Below, in pieces: positions 35,930 through 45,886 of a stretch of DNA of 61,370 nucleotides. Positions within the stretch are counted from its first letter, which is position 1. The number at the start of each line of letters is the position of its first letter. The notes under the pieces were generated by a model. That model searched no databases, was not told the origin of the DNA, and worked only from the letters and a program-made list of their open reading frames with translations. Source of the stretch: Lachnospiraceae bacterium (GTDB taxonomy: Bacteria; Bacillota; Clostridia; Lachnospirales; Lachnospiraceae); contig JAILHT010000018.1 of NCBI GenBank assembly GCA_024695665.1, positions 1 to 61,370 of the forward strand. The letters are read 5' to 3'. The position numbers and the translations under genes are program-made.

Positions 35930-38566
35930 TTGGAACAGTATTCACCAATGATGCAACATTATCTTAAGACTAAAGAAGAAAACAAGGATTGTATTCTTTT
36001 TTATCGGCTGGGTGATTTTTACGAGATGTTTTTTGAGGATGCGAAGACCGTATCAAGAGAACTGGAACTCACATTGACCGGAAAAAATTGCGGCGTCGAG
36101 GAGAGAGCACCTATGTGCGGGGTACCTTTTCATGCTGCTGAGACATATATCAGTCGACTGGTTGATAAAGGATATAAAGTTGCAATATGTGAACAGGTCG
36201 AAGATCCAAAACTTGCCAAGGGCATGGTAAAACGAGAAGTAGTTCGTATCGTTACAAGTGGAACAAACCTCAATATGGAAATGCTTGATGAGACAAAAAA
36301 CAATTATCTTATGTGCATTTACGGTGAGGAGAACAATTACGGTATCTCAGTGGCTGATATCACGACCGGTTCCTTTGAGACCACTGAGGTGGATTCTTTT
36401 AGAAAGGTCAATGACGAAGTAAACAGATATCTGCCGTCCGAAATCATCTGCAATGCCAATTTTTTTGAGCATAAAGAATATATTGATGACTTAAAAAACA
36501 GACTCGGTATGGTTGTATCGACTCTCGACAATTGGTATTTCTCAAAGGATTCCGCTGAGAATATTTTAAAAGAGCACTTTAAGATAATGAGCATGGAGAG
36601 CATAGGATTAAACGATTATGCTTTTGCAACAAGTTCCTCCGGAGCACTTATGAAATATCTGTACGAGACTCAGAAATCAAATCTTTCACAGATGACTTCC
36701 ATACATCCGTACAGCACAGGAAAATATATGATTATCGACAGCTCTACGAGACGCAATCTTGAGCTTGTGGAGACTATGAGAGAAAAGCAAAAGAGAGGCT
36801 CTCTGCTCTGGGTTATCGACAAGACAAAGACTGCCATGGGAGCAAGAATGCTAAGAACTTTTGTCGAGCAGCCTTTAAAGGAGAAAGACGAGATTGAGGA
36901 CAGGTTGGACGCCATTGAAACAATAAATTCAGACGTCATAACCAGAGATGAGATAAGAGAGTATCTTTCATCTGTCTATGATCTTGAGAGACTCATGACA
37001 AGAGTATCCTATCAATCTGCGAATCCAAGGGATCTTATCGCATTCCGAGATTCCGTCAAAATGCTTAAGCCGATAAAAAATCTGTTAGGAGATTACGACA
37101 GCAAACTGTTGAACAAAATCTATGAAGAGCTTGATACACTTGATGACATCTACGAGCTGATAAATGAATCCATAGATGATGATCCACCGTTACAGATGCA
37201 TGACGGCGGTATATTAAAAGCCGGATACAATGCGGAGATAGACAAACTCAGAGTATCAAAGACAGAAGGAAAAAGCTGGCTGGCCGACCTGGAACTCAAG
37301 GAGAAAGAAAAAACCGGAATCAAGAATCTTAAGATCAAATATAATAAAGTCTTTGGGTACTATCTTGAAGTTACAAATTCGTTTTTGAATCTTGTGCCGG
37401 ATTACTTTATGAGAAAGCAGACTCTGACGAACGCTGAGAGATTTATCACTCCGGAGCTTAAAGAACTTGAAGATATGATTCTGGGCGCAGAAGATAAGCT
37501 TGTCGTAATGGAGTATGAGATTTTTTCTGAGATCAGAAGCAGGATTGCGAAAGAAGTAGAGAGAATTCAAAGAACTGCAAAAGCGACGGCTTTGATGGAT
37601 GCGATATGTTCATTGGCCTATGTCGCCGAAAAGAATCATTATTGCAGACCGAGACTAAACACCGAGGGATATATCAATATCAAAGACGGACGACATCCGG
37701 TAGTTGAGCGTGTTACTGAAAATGATATGTTTATCCCAAATGACGTGCTTTTGGACAATAAAAAGAACAGGATTGCTATAATAACGGGACCAAATATGGC
37801 CGGAAAGTCTACCTATATGAGACAGGCTGCGCTTATAGTTTTGATGGCTCAAATAGGTAGCTTTATACCTGCTGCAGAGGCTGATATAGGAATCGTCGAT
37901 CGTATTTTTACCAGGGTAGGTGCGTCTGATGATCTTGCAAGCGGTCAGAGTACTTTTATGGTTGAGATGACAGAGGTCGCTAATATACTTAGAAATGCAA
38001 CTAAGAACTCCTTGCTTATCTTGGATGAAATCGGAAGAGGAACGAGCACATTTGACGGATTAAGCATAGCCTGGGCAGTTATTGAATATATTGCCGACCC
38101 AAATATAATCGGAGCAAAGACCTTATTTGCAACACATTATCATGAACTTACAGAGCTTGAAGGAAAACTTGAAAATGTAAACAATTATTGTATAGCTGTG
38201 AGTGAAAACGGTGAGGATATTGTTTTCTTAAGAAAAATCATAAAAGGAGGAGCCGACAGAAGTTACGGTATTCAGGTTGCTAAGCTTGCCGGTCTTCCAA
38301 GACCCGTCTTAAACAGGGCGAGAGAAATATCAAACACATTAAATGACAATGATATCTCAAACACATTGTCCGATATGACGGTTACTACAAGAAAAAAGAG
38401 AAACAAAAAAAGGGAAGATGATATGATGCAGCTCTCCCTGTTCGATGATAATAAACCTTCTCCAAACGAGGAACTCATAAAGGAACTCAAGGAGATAAAT
38501 CTTTCGAACATAACACCTATGGATGCATTAAACACACTGTATGATATTCAAAAAAGGATAAAATAA
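35930..38566 (+). CDS. mutS: DNA mismatch repair protein MutS
   Basis: An 878-residue MutS that binds mismatches and recruits MutL. The mismatch-reading loop is GDFYEMFFEDA (Phe-Tyr-Glu near residue 29). The ATPase has Walker A GPNMAGKSTYMRQ, then the DDLASGQSTFMVEM signature and LLILDEIGRGTSTFDG. The C-terminal tail (QLSLFDD) resembles a beta-clamp binding motif. It starts at TTG 35930, supported by GGAAGG about 9 bases upstream and by the family-typical N terminus. Its stop codon overlaps the mutL start by one base. Confidence 0.97.
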   Translation: MEQYSPMMQHYLKTKEENKDCILFYRLGDFYEMFFEDAKTVSRELELTLTGKNCGVEERAPMCGVPFHAAETYISRLVDKGYKVAICEQVEDPKLAKGMVKREVVRIVTSGTNLNMEMLDETKNNYLMCIYGEENNYGISVADITTGSFETTEVDSFRKVNDEVNRYLPSEIICNANFFEHKEYIDDLKNRLGMVVSTLDNWYFSKDSAENILKEHFKIMSMESIGLNDYAFATSSSGALMKYLYETQKSNLSQMTSIHPYSTGKYMIIDSSTRRNLELVETMREKQKRGSLLWVIDKTKTAMGARMLRTFVEQPLKEKDEIEDRLDAIETINSDVITRDEIREYLSSVYDLERLMTRVSYQSANPRDLIAFRDSVKMLKPIKNLLGDYDSKLLNKIYEELDTLDDIYELINESIDDDPPLQMHDGGILKAGYNAEIDKLRVSKTEGKSWLADLELKEKEKTGIKNLKIKYNKVFGYYLEVTNSFLNLVPDYFMRKQTLTNAERFITPELKELEDMILGAEDKLVVMEYEIFSEIRSRIAKEVERIQRTAKATALMDAICSLAYVAEKNHYCRPRLNTEGYINIKDGRHPVVERVTENDMFIPNDVLLDNKKNRIAIITGPNMAGKSTYMRQAALIVLMAQIGSFIPAAEADIGIVDRIFTRVGASDDLASGQSTFMVEMTEVANILRNATKNSLLILDEIGRGTSTFDGLSIAWAVIEYIADPNIIGAKTLFATHYHELTELEGKLENVNNYCIAVSENGEDIVFLRKIIKGGADRSYGIQVAKLAGLPRPVLNRAREISNTLNDNDISNTLSDMTVTTRKKRNKKREDDMMQLSLFDDNKPSPNEELIKELKEINLSNITPMDALNTLYDIQKRIK

Positions 38567-40476
38567 TGCCGGATATACATTTATTGAATCAGGAGACAAT
38601 TGATAAAATAGCAGCCGGGGAAATCATAGAGAGACCGTCCTCTGTTGTAAAAGAGCTTGTGGAAAATGCGATAGATGCGAAAGCAACCGCAATAACCGTT
38701 GAGATAAAAGACGGAGGAACAAGTTTAATCAGGATAACCGATAACGGTTGCGGTATAAAATCCGATCAGGTGAGTCTTGCCTTTTTACCGCATGCTACAA
38801 GTAAAATTAATAACGCAAACGATCTACTTTCTGTGAAATCGCTTGGATTTCGTGGTGAGGCATTAAGCTCAGTTTGCGCGGTGTCGCAGGTTGAACTTAT
38901 CACAAAAACCGGAGATGAGATGCTTGGAACCAGATTTTTGATAGAGGGTTCAAAAGAAATCTCAAAAGATGAGATAGGAGCACCGAACGGTTCGACTTTT
39001 CTCATAAGAAATTTGTTTTACAACACACCGGCCAGAGGCAAATTTTTAAAAAGCAACACAACCGAAGGGTCGTATGTGAATGCACTCATGGAGCATCTTG
39101 CCATGTCGCATCCGGAGATATCCTTCAAATTTATATCCAACGGTCAAACAAAACTTCAAACTTCGGGAAACTCAAAATCAAAGGATATAATATATCAGGT
39201 TTACGGGAGGGATATCACGTCTCATGTACTTGAGATAGATGACAGTTGTGAACTGTTTAAAGTGAGAGGCTTTATCGGAAAACCGGAAGTCTCAAGAGGA
39301 AATCGAAGCTACGAGAATTATTATATAAACAATCGCTATTCAAAGAGCAACATAATCACAAGGGCAATAGAAGAGGCATACAAAAATTTTATGATGCAGC
39401 ATCAGTATCCGTTTTGTGTGTTATATTTTGACTTTTGCGATAATCTTGTCGATGTAAACGTGCATCCGACCAAGATGGAAGTCCGCTTTACGGAGGGTGA
39501 GGAGATATATGACAAAATATACAATATAATCAGAAGAAAGCTGATTAACAGAGAGTATATTGTCGATGCATCTGTAGACAAGGAAGATACCAAAACGAAA
39601 ACAGAAAACCGTTTTGTATCTGTGGAGAAAGCGCCGGAACCTTTCGAAACAAAAAGGCTTGAAAAACTTAGGGAGCAGGTTAGATTGGATTCTCCTTATG
39701 AGAAGAAATATGACTATGTTCCGCAGAGGAATACAGTCAGAGAGAACACACAGTTTTTCGATGACAACAGCACTTTTCATAAAAGCGTTGATATCGAAAA
39801 GCCAAAGAAAGAAGAATATATTGAGCCTGCAAGGAACATTGAACCTACGGAACAGAAGACAACTTATGTTCAGGAAAGTTTTCTATCTGAGGAAGCAAGA
39901 AAGAAACATCGTGTCATAGGTCAGGTATTTAAGACATATTGGCTTGTTGAATTTGACAACAAGCTTTATATAATAGATCAGCATGCAGCTCATGAAAAAG
40001 TCTTATACGAGAAGAATGTAAAGCTTTTCAAAGAAAAAACCTTTACATCACAGATTGTCTCACCTCCGTATGTTGTGACTTTGAATGCGGAGGAGCAAAG
40101 TGTTCTCACCGAGAATATTGACGAATTGGAAAAACTAGGATTTACTATAGAACATTTCGGCGGGATGGAGTATAGTGTTTCTTCGGTGCCTGACAATCTG
40201 TACTCGCTTGATGTAAAACAGATACTTGTAGATTTTCTTGATGAGTCAGCGGCCAATGCCGGAACAAAGACACCGGATATAATCTATGACAGATTGGCAA
40301 CCATGTCTTGCAAGGCTGCCATAAAAGGAGGGGACGGAATCTCTTTTGCTGAGGCAGAGAAACTTATAGACAGTCTCCTTGCACTGGAAAATCCTTATTT
40401 TTGCCCACACGGCAGACCAACAATAATATCTATGACAAAATATGAACTCGAGAAAAAGTTTAAGAGAATAATATAG
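38566..40476 (+). CDS. mutL: DNA mismatch repair protein MutL, endonuclease type
   Basis: A 636-residue GHKL ATPase that nicks the new strand during mismatch repair. N-terminal motifs are EIIERPSSVVKELVENAIDA, the Mg-binding DNGCG and GFRGEALSS. A variable charged linker (~335-445) follows. The C-terminal domain carries DQHAAHEKVLYE, the metal-dependent endonuclease motif found in MutL of bacteria without MutH. Start overlaps mutS stop by one base. Confidence 0.97.
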   Translation: MPDIHLLNQETIDKIAAGEIIERPSSVVKELVENAIDAKATAITVEIKDGGTSLIRITDNGCGIKSDQVSLAFLPHATSKINNANDLLSVKSLGFRGEALSSVCAVSQVELITKTGDEMLGTRFLIEGSKEISKDEIGAPNGSTFLIRNLFYNTPARGKFLKSNTTEGSYVNALMEHLAMSHPEISFKFISNGQTKLQTSGNSKSKDIIYQVYGRDITSHVLEIDDSCELFKVRGFIGKPEVSRGNRSYENYYINNRYSKSNIITRAIEEAYKNFMMQHQYPFCVLYFDFCDNLVDVNVHPTKMEVRFTEGEEIYDKIYNIIRRKLINREYIVDASVDKEDTKTKTENRFVSVEKAPEPFETKRLEKLREQVRLDSPYEKKYDYVPQRNTVRENTQFFDDNSTFHKSVDIEKPKKEEYIEPARNIEPTEQKTTYVQESFLSEEARKKHRVIGQVFKTYWLVEFDNKLYIIDQHAAHEKVLYEKNVKLFKEKTFTSQIVSPPYVVTLNAEEQSVLTENIDELEKLGFTIEHFGGMEYSVSSVPDNLYSLDVKQILVDFLDESAANAGTKTPDIIYDRLATMSCKAAIKGGDGISFAEAEKLIDSLLALENPYFCPHGRPTIISMTKYELEKKFKRII

Positions 40477-40487
40477 ATAGGAATATT

Positions 40488-41438
40488 ATGGAAAAGAAAC
40501 CGGCGGTAGTACTTACCGGACCCACAGCGGTCGGAAAGACAAATCTTTCGATAAAACTTGCAAAAGAGATAGGAGCCGATATTATATCGGCCGATTCGAT
40601 TCAGGTATATAAATATATGGACATAGGATCCGCAAAGGTCACAGAAGAAGAAATGTGTGGAGTAAAGCATCATCTTATAGACTGTCTCGATCCGTCGGAT
40701 GAATTCAATGTGTCAGTTTTTAAGGATATGGCTGTCTCATGCGCAAATGAGATCTATGAGAGAGGACGATTACCTCTAATAGTAGGCGGAACGGGATTTT
40801 ATGTTCAGGCCTTTTTAAAAGATGTGAATTTCGAAGAGGAGCCTGTTGATGATTCGTACCGCAGAGAACTCGAGAAACTCGCCTCTGAAAAAGGAGCCGA
40901 TATTTTGAATGAAATGCTAAAAAAGGTTGATTCTGCCTCAGCGAGCCTTATACACAAGAATAATATAAAGAGAACGATACGGGCTCTCGAGTTTTATAAG
41001 ATGCACGGATATCCTATATCTGAGCATAATGAAAGGGAGAAGGAATCTGTATCGCCGTACAATTATGCGTATTTTGTTTTAAATGACAAAAGAGATATTT
41101 TATATGAACGTATAAATAAACGTGTTGATATAATGATAGAGGCAGGCCTTGTGGAGGAAGTCAAAAAGCTGATTGAAATGGGGTATGACAGAAGCCTCGT
41201 CTCAATGCAGGGCATCGGCTATAAGGAGATATGCGCTTATCTTTTTGATGAGTTAAGTTTAGACGGAGCAATCGATCTTATCAAAAAAGAGAGCAGGCAT
41301 TTTGCGAAGAGACAATTGACTTGGTTCAGACGCGAGAAAGATGTTATCTGGGTAAACAAGGATGAGTTTGATTATTCGGAGGAGCTGATTCTCGAATTTA
41401 TGAAAGAAACTATGAGACAGAAAGGTATTATCAAATGA
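40488..41438 (+). CDS. miaA: tRNA dimethylallyltransferase
   Basis: A 316-residue prenyltransferase that adds dimethylallyl to A37 of tRNAs reading UNN codons. P-loop GPTAVGKTNLS is at the N terminus; DSIQVYKYMDIGSAK, the HHLID segment and VGGTGFYVQAF match the family. It follows mutL by 11 bases, a conserved mutL-miaA order in many bacteria. A four-base overlap joins it to the next gene. Confidence 0.96.
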   Translation: MEKKPAVVLTGPTAVGKTNLSIKLAKEIGADIISADSIQVYKYMDIGSAKVTEEEMCGVKHHLIDCLDPSDEFNVSVFKDMAVSCANEIYERGRLPLIVGGTGFYVQAFLKDVNFEEEPVDDSYRRELEKLASEKGADILNEMLKKVDSASASLIHKNNIKRTIRALEFYKMHGYPISEHNEREKESVSPYNYAYFVLNDKRDILYERINKRVDIMIEAGLVEEVKKLIEMGYDRSLVSMQGIGYKEICAYLFDELSLDGAIDLIKKESRHFAKRQLTWFRREKDVIWVNKDEFDYSEELILEFMKETMRQKGIIK

Positions 41439-42721
41439 TTACTAAAGCATATAAAAATCTCGGAATCTGTAAGGAAGTATACGAGTTCGGGATGAAGATA
41501 GAGGAAGAACTTAAAGAGAGATTTGACGAAATCGACAAAAACGCGGAGGCAAACCAGATAAAGGTGCTTGCTGCAATGCAAAAGAACAAAGTTTCAGCAC
41601 AGTGCTTTGAAGGTTCAACCGGCTACGGTTACAATGATTACGGCAGGGATACCTTGGAGAAAGTTTATGCGGATACTTTTAAAGGGGAGGATGCGCTTGT
41701 CAGACCTCAGATCACATGTGGAACACATGCCCTTGCCCTGGCTTTGATGTCAAATCTGAGACCGGGAGACGAACTTCTCTCACCTGTTGGAAAACCTTAT
41801 GACACACTTGAAGAGGTTATCGGAATAAGAAAATCAGTGGGATCACTTGCCGAATATAATATTTCATACAGACAGGTTGATTTGCTTTCGGACGGTTCTT
41901 TTGATTTTGACGGTATAAAGAAGGCCATAAATGAAAAGACAAAGCTTGTCACCATTCAGAGATCTAAAGGATATGCAACAAGACCTACATTATCCGTTGA
42001 TGCTATCGGAGAGCTTATCGCATTTATAAAATCCGTAAAGCCTGATGTCTATTGTATGGTAGATAACTGCTACGGAGAGTTTACAGAGGATAAGGAGCCG
42101 CTCGAAGTCGGGGCTGATATGATTGTCGGATCGCTTATCAAAAATCCGGGTGGCGGCCTTGCACCTATAGGCGGTTATATTGTAGGAAAGAAAGAATGCA
42201 TTGAAAATGCGGCTTATCGTCTCACGAGTCCGGGACTTGGCAAGGAAGTAGGTGCCTCTTTAGGCGTTATTCCTTCGTTTTATCAAGGATTTTTCCTTGC
42301 TCCTACTGTTACGGCCAGCGCTTTAAAAGGAGCAATTTTCGCTGCAAATATATATGAAAAACTTGGATTTGAAGTTGTCCCGAACGGAAGTGAGAGCAGA
42401 CATGACATAATTCAGTCAGTTACTTTTCACAACAGAGATGCAATGCTTGCATTCTGTGAAGGAATTCAGGCTGCCGCACCGGTGGATTCTTATGTAACAC
42501 CGGAACCGTGGGCTATGCCGGGATATGACAGCGACGTTGTGATGGCGGCAGGAGCGTTTGTCCAGGGATCCTCGATAGAACTCAGCGCTGACGGGCCTGT
42601 AAAAGAGCCTTATTCTGTTTTTTTTCAGGGTGGTTTAACTTATCCGCATGCTAAGGTGGGAATCCTTATGTCGCTTCAAAAACTTTATGAACGCAACCTT
42701 GTTAATAAAGATTTGATGTGA
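41435..42721 (+). CDS. Methionine gamma-lyase-like PLP protein (COG4100)
   Basis: A 428-residue fold-type I PLP enzyme of the COG4100 family, often labelled aluminium resistance or methionine gamma-lyase family. The likely PLP lysine is Lys236 in GSLIKNPGGGLAPIGGYI. The family block STGYGYNDYGRDTLEKVYA is at ~50-70. True substrate is not established for this family. It commonly follows miaA in clostridia, as here. A 50-base gap follows if the radC start at 42772 is used. Confidence 0.87.
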   Translation: MITKAYKNLGICKEVYEFGMKIEEELKERFDEIDKNAEANQIKVLAAMQKNKVSAQCFEGSTGYGYNDYGRDTLEKVYADTFKGEDALVRPQITCGTHALALALMSNLRPGDELLSPVGKPYDTLEEVIGIRKSVGSLAEYNISYRQVDLLSDGSFDFDGIKKAINEKTKLVTIQRSKGYATRPTLSVDAIGELIAFIKSVKPDVYCMVDNCYGEFTEDKEPLEVGADMIVGSLIKNPGGGLAPIGGYIVGKKECIENAAYRLTSPGLGKEVGASLGVIPSFYQGFFLAPTVTASALKGAIFAANIYEKLGFEVVPNGSESRHDIIQSVTFHNRDAMLAFCEGIQAAAPVDSYVTPEPWAMPGYDSDVVMAAGAFVQGSSIELSADGPVKEPYSVFFQGGLTYPHAKVGILMSLQKLYERNLVNKDLM

Positions 42722-42771
42722 TAAAATATCTTGAAGTTTCGTGTTCATTTGGTAGAGATGGAAAGGAAAAA

Positions 42772-43461
42772 ATGAACCGAAATACTACAATTAAAAAACT
42801 TCCACTATCAGAGAGGCCATACGAAAAATGCAAAAAGTACGGTCCTATTTCGTTGTCTGACGCCGAACTTTTGGCAGTTATAATCCGCTCCGGGACAAGG
42901 GGACGGAAAGCCATTGATCTCGCAAATGACATCTTATGCGGACATGAGGAAAATCTTCTCAACCTTGAACGTCTCTCCATGAAGGAGATGGCTTTGATCG
43001 ATGGCATTGGGGAAGTCAAAGCAATACAGCTAAAATGCCTGACAGAGATATCAAAAAGATTGTCGGGATACAGATACAACAAAGATATATCCCTCAATTC
43101 TCCGGAGGAAATAGCGTCATATTTTATGGAGGATATGAGGCATTTGGACAGGGAAGTATTGAAAACCGTTTTGTTTGATACCAAATTCAACATAATTTCG
43201 GAAAAAACCATTACGGTTGGAACTGTAAATGCGTCATTGGTTTCTCCGCGGGAGATATTTATTGAGGCTTTGAGAGACAATGCCGTTGCGATGGTGCTTC
43301 TTCACAATCATCCCAGCGGAGATCCTGCTCCAAGCACGGAGGACAAGGAGATTACAGAGAGAGTCAGATTGGGTGGAAAGCTTTTGGAGATAACATTGGC
43401 TGACCATATTATAATCGGTGATAAATCATATTTTAGTTTTAAGGAGGAAGGTCTTTTATAG
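42772..43461 (+). CDS. radC: RadC family JAB-domain protein
   Basis: A 229-residue RadC protein. An N-terminal helix-hairpin-helix region (LLAVIIRSGTRGRKAIDLAN) precedes the JAB/MPN metal-binding motif HNHPSGDPAPSTED. Despite the name, a DNA repair role is not established for the family. ATG 42772 is chosen because GGAAAGGA lies just upstream; an upstream GTG at 42718 lacks a ribosome binding site. radC upstream of mreB is a conserved order in many bacteria. Confidence 0.92.
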   Translation: MNRNTTIKKLPLSERPYEKCKKYGPISLSDAELLAVIIRSGTRGRKAIDLANDILCGHEENLLNLERLSMKEMALIDGIGEVKAIQLKCLTEISKRLSGYRYNKDISLNSPEEIASYFMEDMRHLDREVLKTVLFDTKFNIISEKTITVGTVNASLVSPREIFIEALRDNAVAMVLLHNHPSGDPAPSTEDKEITERVRLGGKLLEITLADHIIIGDKSYFSFKEEGLL

Positions 43462-43474
43462 ACCGTTTAAGGGA

Positions 43475-44491
43475 ATGAGCAGTAACGTTTACGGAATCGA
43501 TTTGGGAACATGTAACCTTAAAGTTTTTTGTAAAGCAACCGGAAAGGTTCTAAATGAAAAAAATACAATAGCGATCATCAACAAGAATCAGCTGTATGCA
43601 TATGGGGATGCGGCTTATGCAATGTATGAGAAGGCACCTGAGCACATCAATGTTACGTTTCCTGTTGTAAACGGTGTTATTGCCGATTTCAATAATGTTC
43701 AGAATATGATTTTTGACTTCATTGAGAGGGGCTCAAAAGGCAAGACCAAGGGTGCCGAGTATGTTGTTGCGGTTCCTACAGATATCACTGAAGTTGAGAA
43801 AAAAGCATTTTATGATATGTTTTATAAGAGCAAGGTTAAACCTAAGAATGTTCAGCTTGTAGAGAAACCTATAGCTGACGCTGTAGGACTTGGACTTGAT
43901 GTTAATGAGCCTACAGGTGTGATGGTAGTTGATATCGGTGCCGATACCACAGAGATTTCCGTTATCTCATTGGGAGGTCTTGTACTTAGTGATCTTCTTC
44001 ATTTTGGCGGCAAGAGAATCGATGAGTCGATTATGAGTTATATCAGACATGAGTTCAACCTTGTTATCGGACAGAAGACAGCAAGCGTTTTGAAAGAGAA
44101 TCTCGCCAGCGGACTTCCGGGAAGAGAAGAGACAATGGTAATTGTCGGAAGGGATCTTGTCAGTGGTCTTCCTGTTGAGATGGAGATATCTGCAGCCACT
44201 GTTTATGAGGCAATCAAGGATAACCTTGAATCAATATGCACATCAATTAAAATGATCCTTGAGAAAACTCCGCCTGAGCTTGCAAAAGATATAATTCACT
44301 CGGGAATATATATAACCGGAGGCGGTTCGCAGATAAAAGATCTGGATGAATTGTTTACCAATATTACAAATATAAAAGTAAACAGATGTGAGGAACCCGA
44401 GGAGTCGGTTGTCAGAGGGCTTATGGCAATAGTTTCCGAGGAGAAATACAAACACCTGACATTTACAATGAAGACAAGAATTATCAAATAG
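43475..44491 (+). CDS. mreB: Rod shape-determining protein MreB/Mbl-like
   Basis: A 338-residue actin homolog forming membrane-bound filaments that organise peptidoglycan elongation. Phosphate loop 1 is YGIDLGTCNLKVFCKA, the VVNGVIADF segment follows, phosphate loop 2 is VVDIGADTTEISVISLGG, and the adenosine motif is IYITGGGSQIKDL. It is more divergent than standard MreB (GTCNL for GTANT). The ATG at 43475 has AAGGG only one base upstream; the stronger AAGGAGG at 43441-43447 is 27 bases away inside radC, so initiation may depend on coupling to radC. mreC and mreD follow. Confidence 0.93.
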   Translation: MSSNVYGIDLGTCNLKVFCKATGKVLNEKNTIAIINKNQLYAYGDAAYAMYEKAPEHINVTFPVVNGVIADFNNVQNMIFDFIERGSKGKTKGAEYVVAVPTDITEVEKKAFYDMFYKSKVKPKNVQLVEKPIADAVGLGLDVNEPTGVMVVDIGADTTEISVISLGGLVLSDLLHFGGKRIDESIMSYIRHEFNLVIGQKTASVLKENLASGLPGREETMVIVGRDLVSGLPVEMEISAATVYEAIKDNLESICTSIKMILEKTPPELAKDIIHSGIYITGGGSQIKDLDELFTNITNIKVNRCEEPEESVVRGLMAIVSEEKYKHLTFTMKTRIIK

Positions 44492-44507
44492 GAGAGGATA
44501 ACAGCCT

Positions 44508-45377
44508 GTGAGGCGTAAATCTAAACAGACATTGCCGCCGAAATATCTATTGTTTGCCCTTTCTGTTCTCTGCGTTGTAATGATCATAGCAAGCTTTGCT
44601 ATGGATTTAAGCAATACACCGTTGAACAATGCCGTCGGTCTGGTTTTCACACCGATGCAAAAAGGTATAAACACGGTCGGCGATTGGACAAGTGAAAAAA
44701 TCGAAAATTTAAAAAATATAGGCGATGTTCTTTCAGAGAATGAGGAACTAAAAGCGGAGGTTGTTGAACTCAATGATGAACTCAACAGCATGCAGTTGGA
44801 GCAGAGTGAACTTGAAAATTTGAGAGAACTTCTTGAACTTGATGAGAAATATCCTTCGTATGAAAAGACAGCGGCTTATGTAATAAGCAAGGATGCCGGA
44901 AACTGGTTTTCGACATTTACTATAGATAAGGGTACGGATGATGGAATAGAAGTTGATATGAATGTCATTTCAGGAAACGGTCTTGTCGGAATTGTTACTT
45001 CTGTCGGAAAAAACTATGCGACGGTTAGATCTATTATTGATGACAATTCTGAAGTATCAGCCATGGTACTTTCTACAGAAGACCTGTGTATTGTACACGG
45101 GAATCTTCAAAATATGGAAGATAACCAGGAAATAAAACTTTCAGGACTTAAAGATCAGGACAATGAAGTTGAAGTCGGTGCACAGATAGTCACAAGTAAT
45201 GTCAGCGACAAATATTTACCGGGAATTCTCGTCGGATATGTATCAACTTTGGATATGGACTCAAATAATATTACAAAATCAGGTACAGTAACGCCTGTGG
45301 TTGATTTTGAGCATCTTCAGTCTGTCCTTGTAATAATGGAAAAGAAAACTCAGGTTTCCGATACAGAGGAGCAATAA
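44508..45377 (+). CDS. mreC: Rod shape-determining protein MreC
   Basis: A 289-residue bitopic membrane protein that links the MreB filament to cell-wall enzymes. One membrane segment (~13-34), a coiled coil (~65-105; ENEELKAEVVELNDEL), then the double beta-barrel domain (NGLVGIVTSVGKNYATVRSI). It starts at GTG 44508 with AGGAGAGG upstream. One base separates it from mreD. Confidence 0.95.
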   Translation: MRRKSKQTLPPKYLLFALSVLCVVMIIASFAMDLSNTPLNNAVGLVFTPMQKGINTVGDWTSEKIENLKNIGDVLSENEELKAEVVELNDELNSMQLEQSELENLRELLELDEKYPSYEKTAAYVISKDAGNWFSTFTIDKGTDDGIEVDMNVISGNGLVGIVTSVGKNYATVRSIIDDNSEVSAMVLSTEDLCIVHGNLQNMEDNQEIKLSGLKDQDNEVEVGAQIVTSNVSDKYLPGILVGYVSTLDMDSNNITKSGTVTPVVDFEHLQSVLVIMEKKTQVSDTEEQ

Positions 45378-45378
45378 T

Positions 45379-45885
45379 ATGAGAAGATATGTTATGGCAG
45401 GTGCTTGGGTTATTATAGGGTTTTTATTGCAGAGCACTATTATGCAGACAATATCATTTGCTAATGTCTCCCCGAATCTTTTGATCATAATAACCGCTTC
45501 CTACGGTTTTATGATGGGAAAAAAGGAAGGTCTTATCGTCGGATTTTTCTGCGGACTTATAGTTGACATATTTTTCGGAAGTGTTCTGGGGTTTTATGCA
45601 CTTTTGTATATGTTGATAGGATATTGCAACGGCCTTTTGCATATGCTGTTTTATCCTGATGAGATAAAACTTCCTATGATACTTATTACAATCAGCGATT
45701 TTGTGTCGGGACTGACAGTGTATTTTTTTCTCTTCCTTTTCAGAGGAAGATTTGATTTCGGCTATTATTTTTTTAATATTATAATGCCGGAGGTTATTTA
45801 TACAATTTTGATTTCCATTTTCCTGTACTTGATAATACTGAAAATAAACCAGAAATTGGAAACATTGGACAATAAGGAGCGATAA
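45379..45885 (+). CDS. mreD: Rod shape-determining protein MreD
   Basis: A 168-residue hydrophobic protein with about five membrane segments, recognised by position between mreC and PBP2 and by the family-like block GFFCGLIVDIFFGSVLGFYAL. It completes the MreBCD complex. A good AAGGAG near its 3' end serves the TTG-initiated PBP2 gene next door. Confidence 0.9.
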   Translation: MRRYVMAGAWVIIGFLLQSTIMQTISFANVSPNLLIIITASYGFMMGKKEGLIVGFFCGLIVDIFFGSVLGFYALLYMLIGYCNGLLHMLFYPDEIKLPMILITISDFVSGLTVYFFLFLFRGRFDFGYYFFNIIMPEVIYTILISIFLYLIILKINQKLETLDNKER

Positions 45886-45886
45886 T

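Noticed and set aside
43095-43280. Part of a long - strand frame (42702-43280) opposite radC
   Set aside because: The radC frame has full family motifs; the opposite frame has no recognisable domain and is a shadow.
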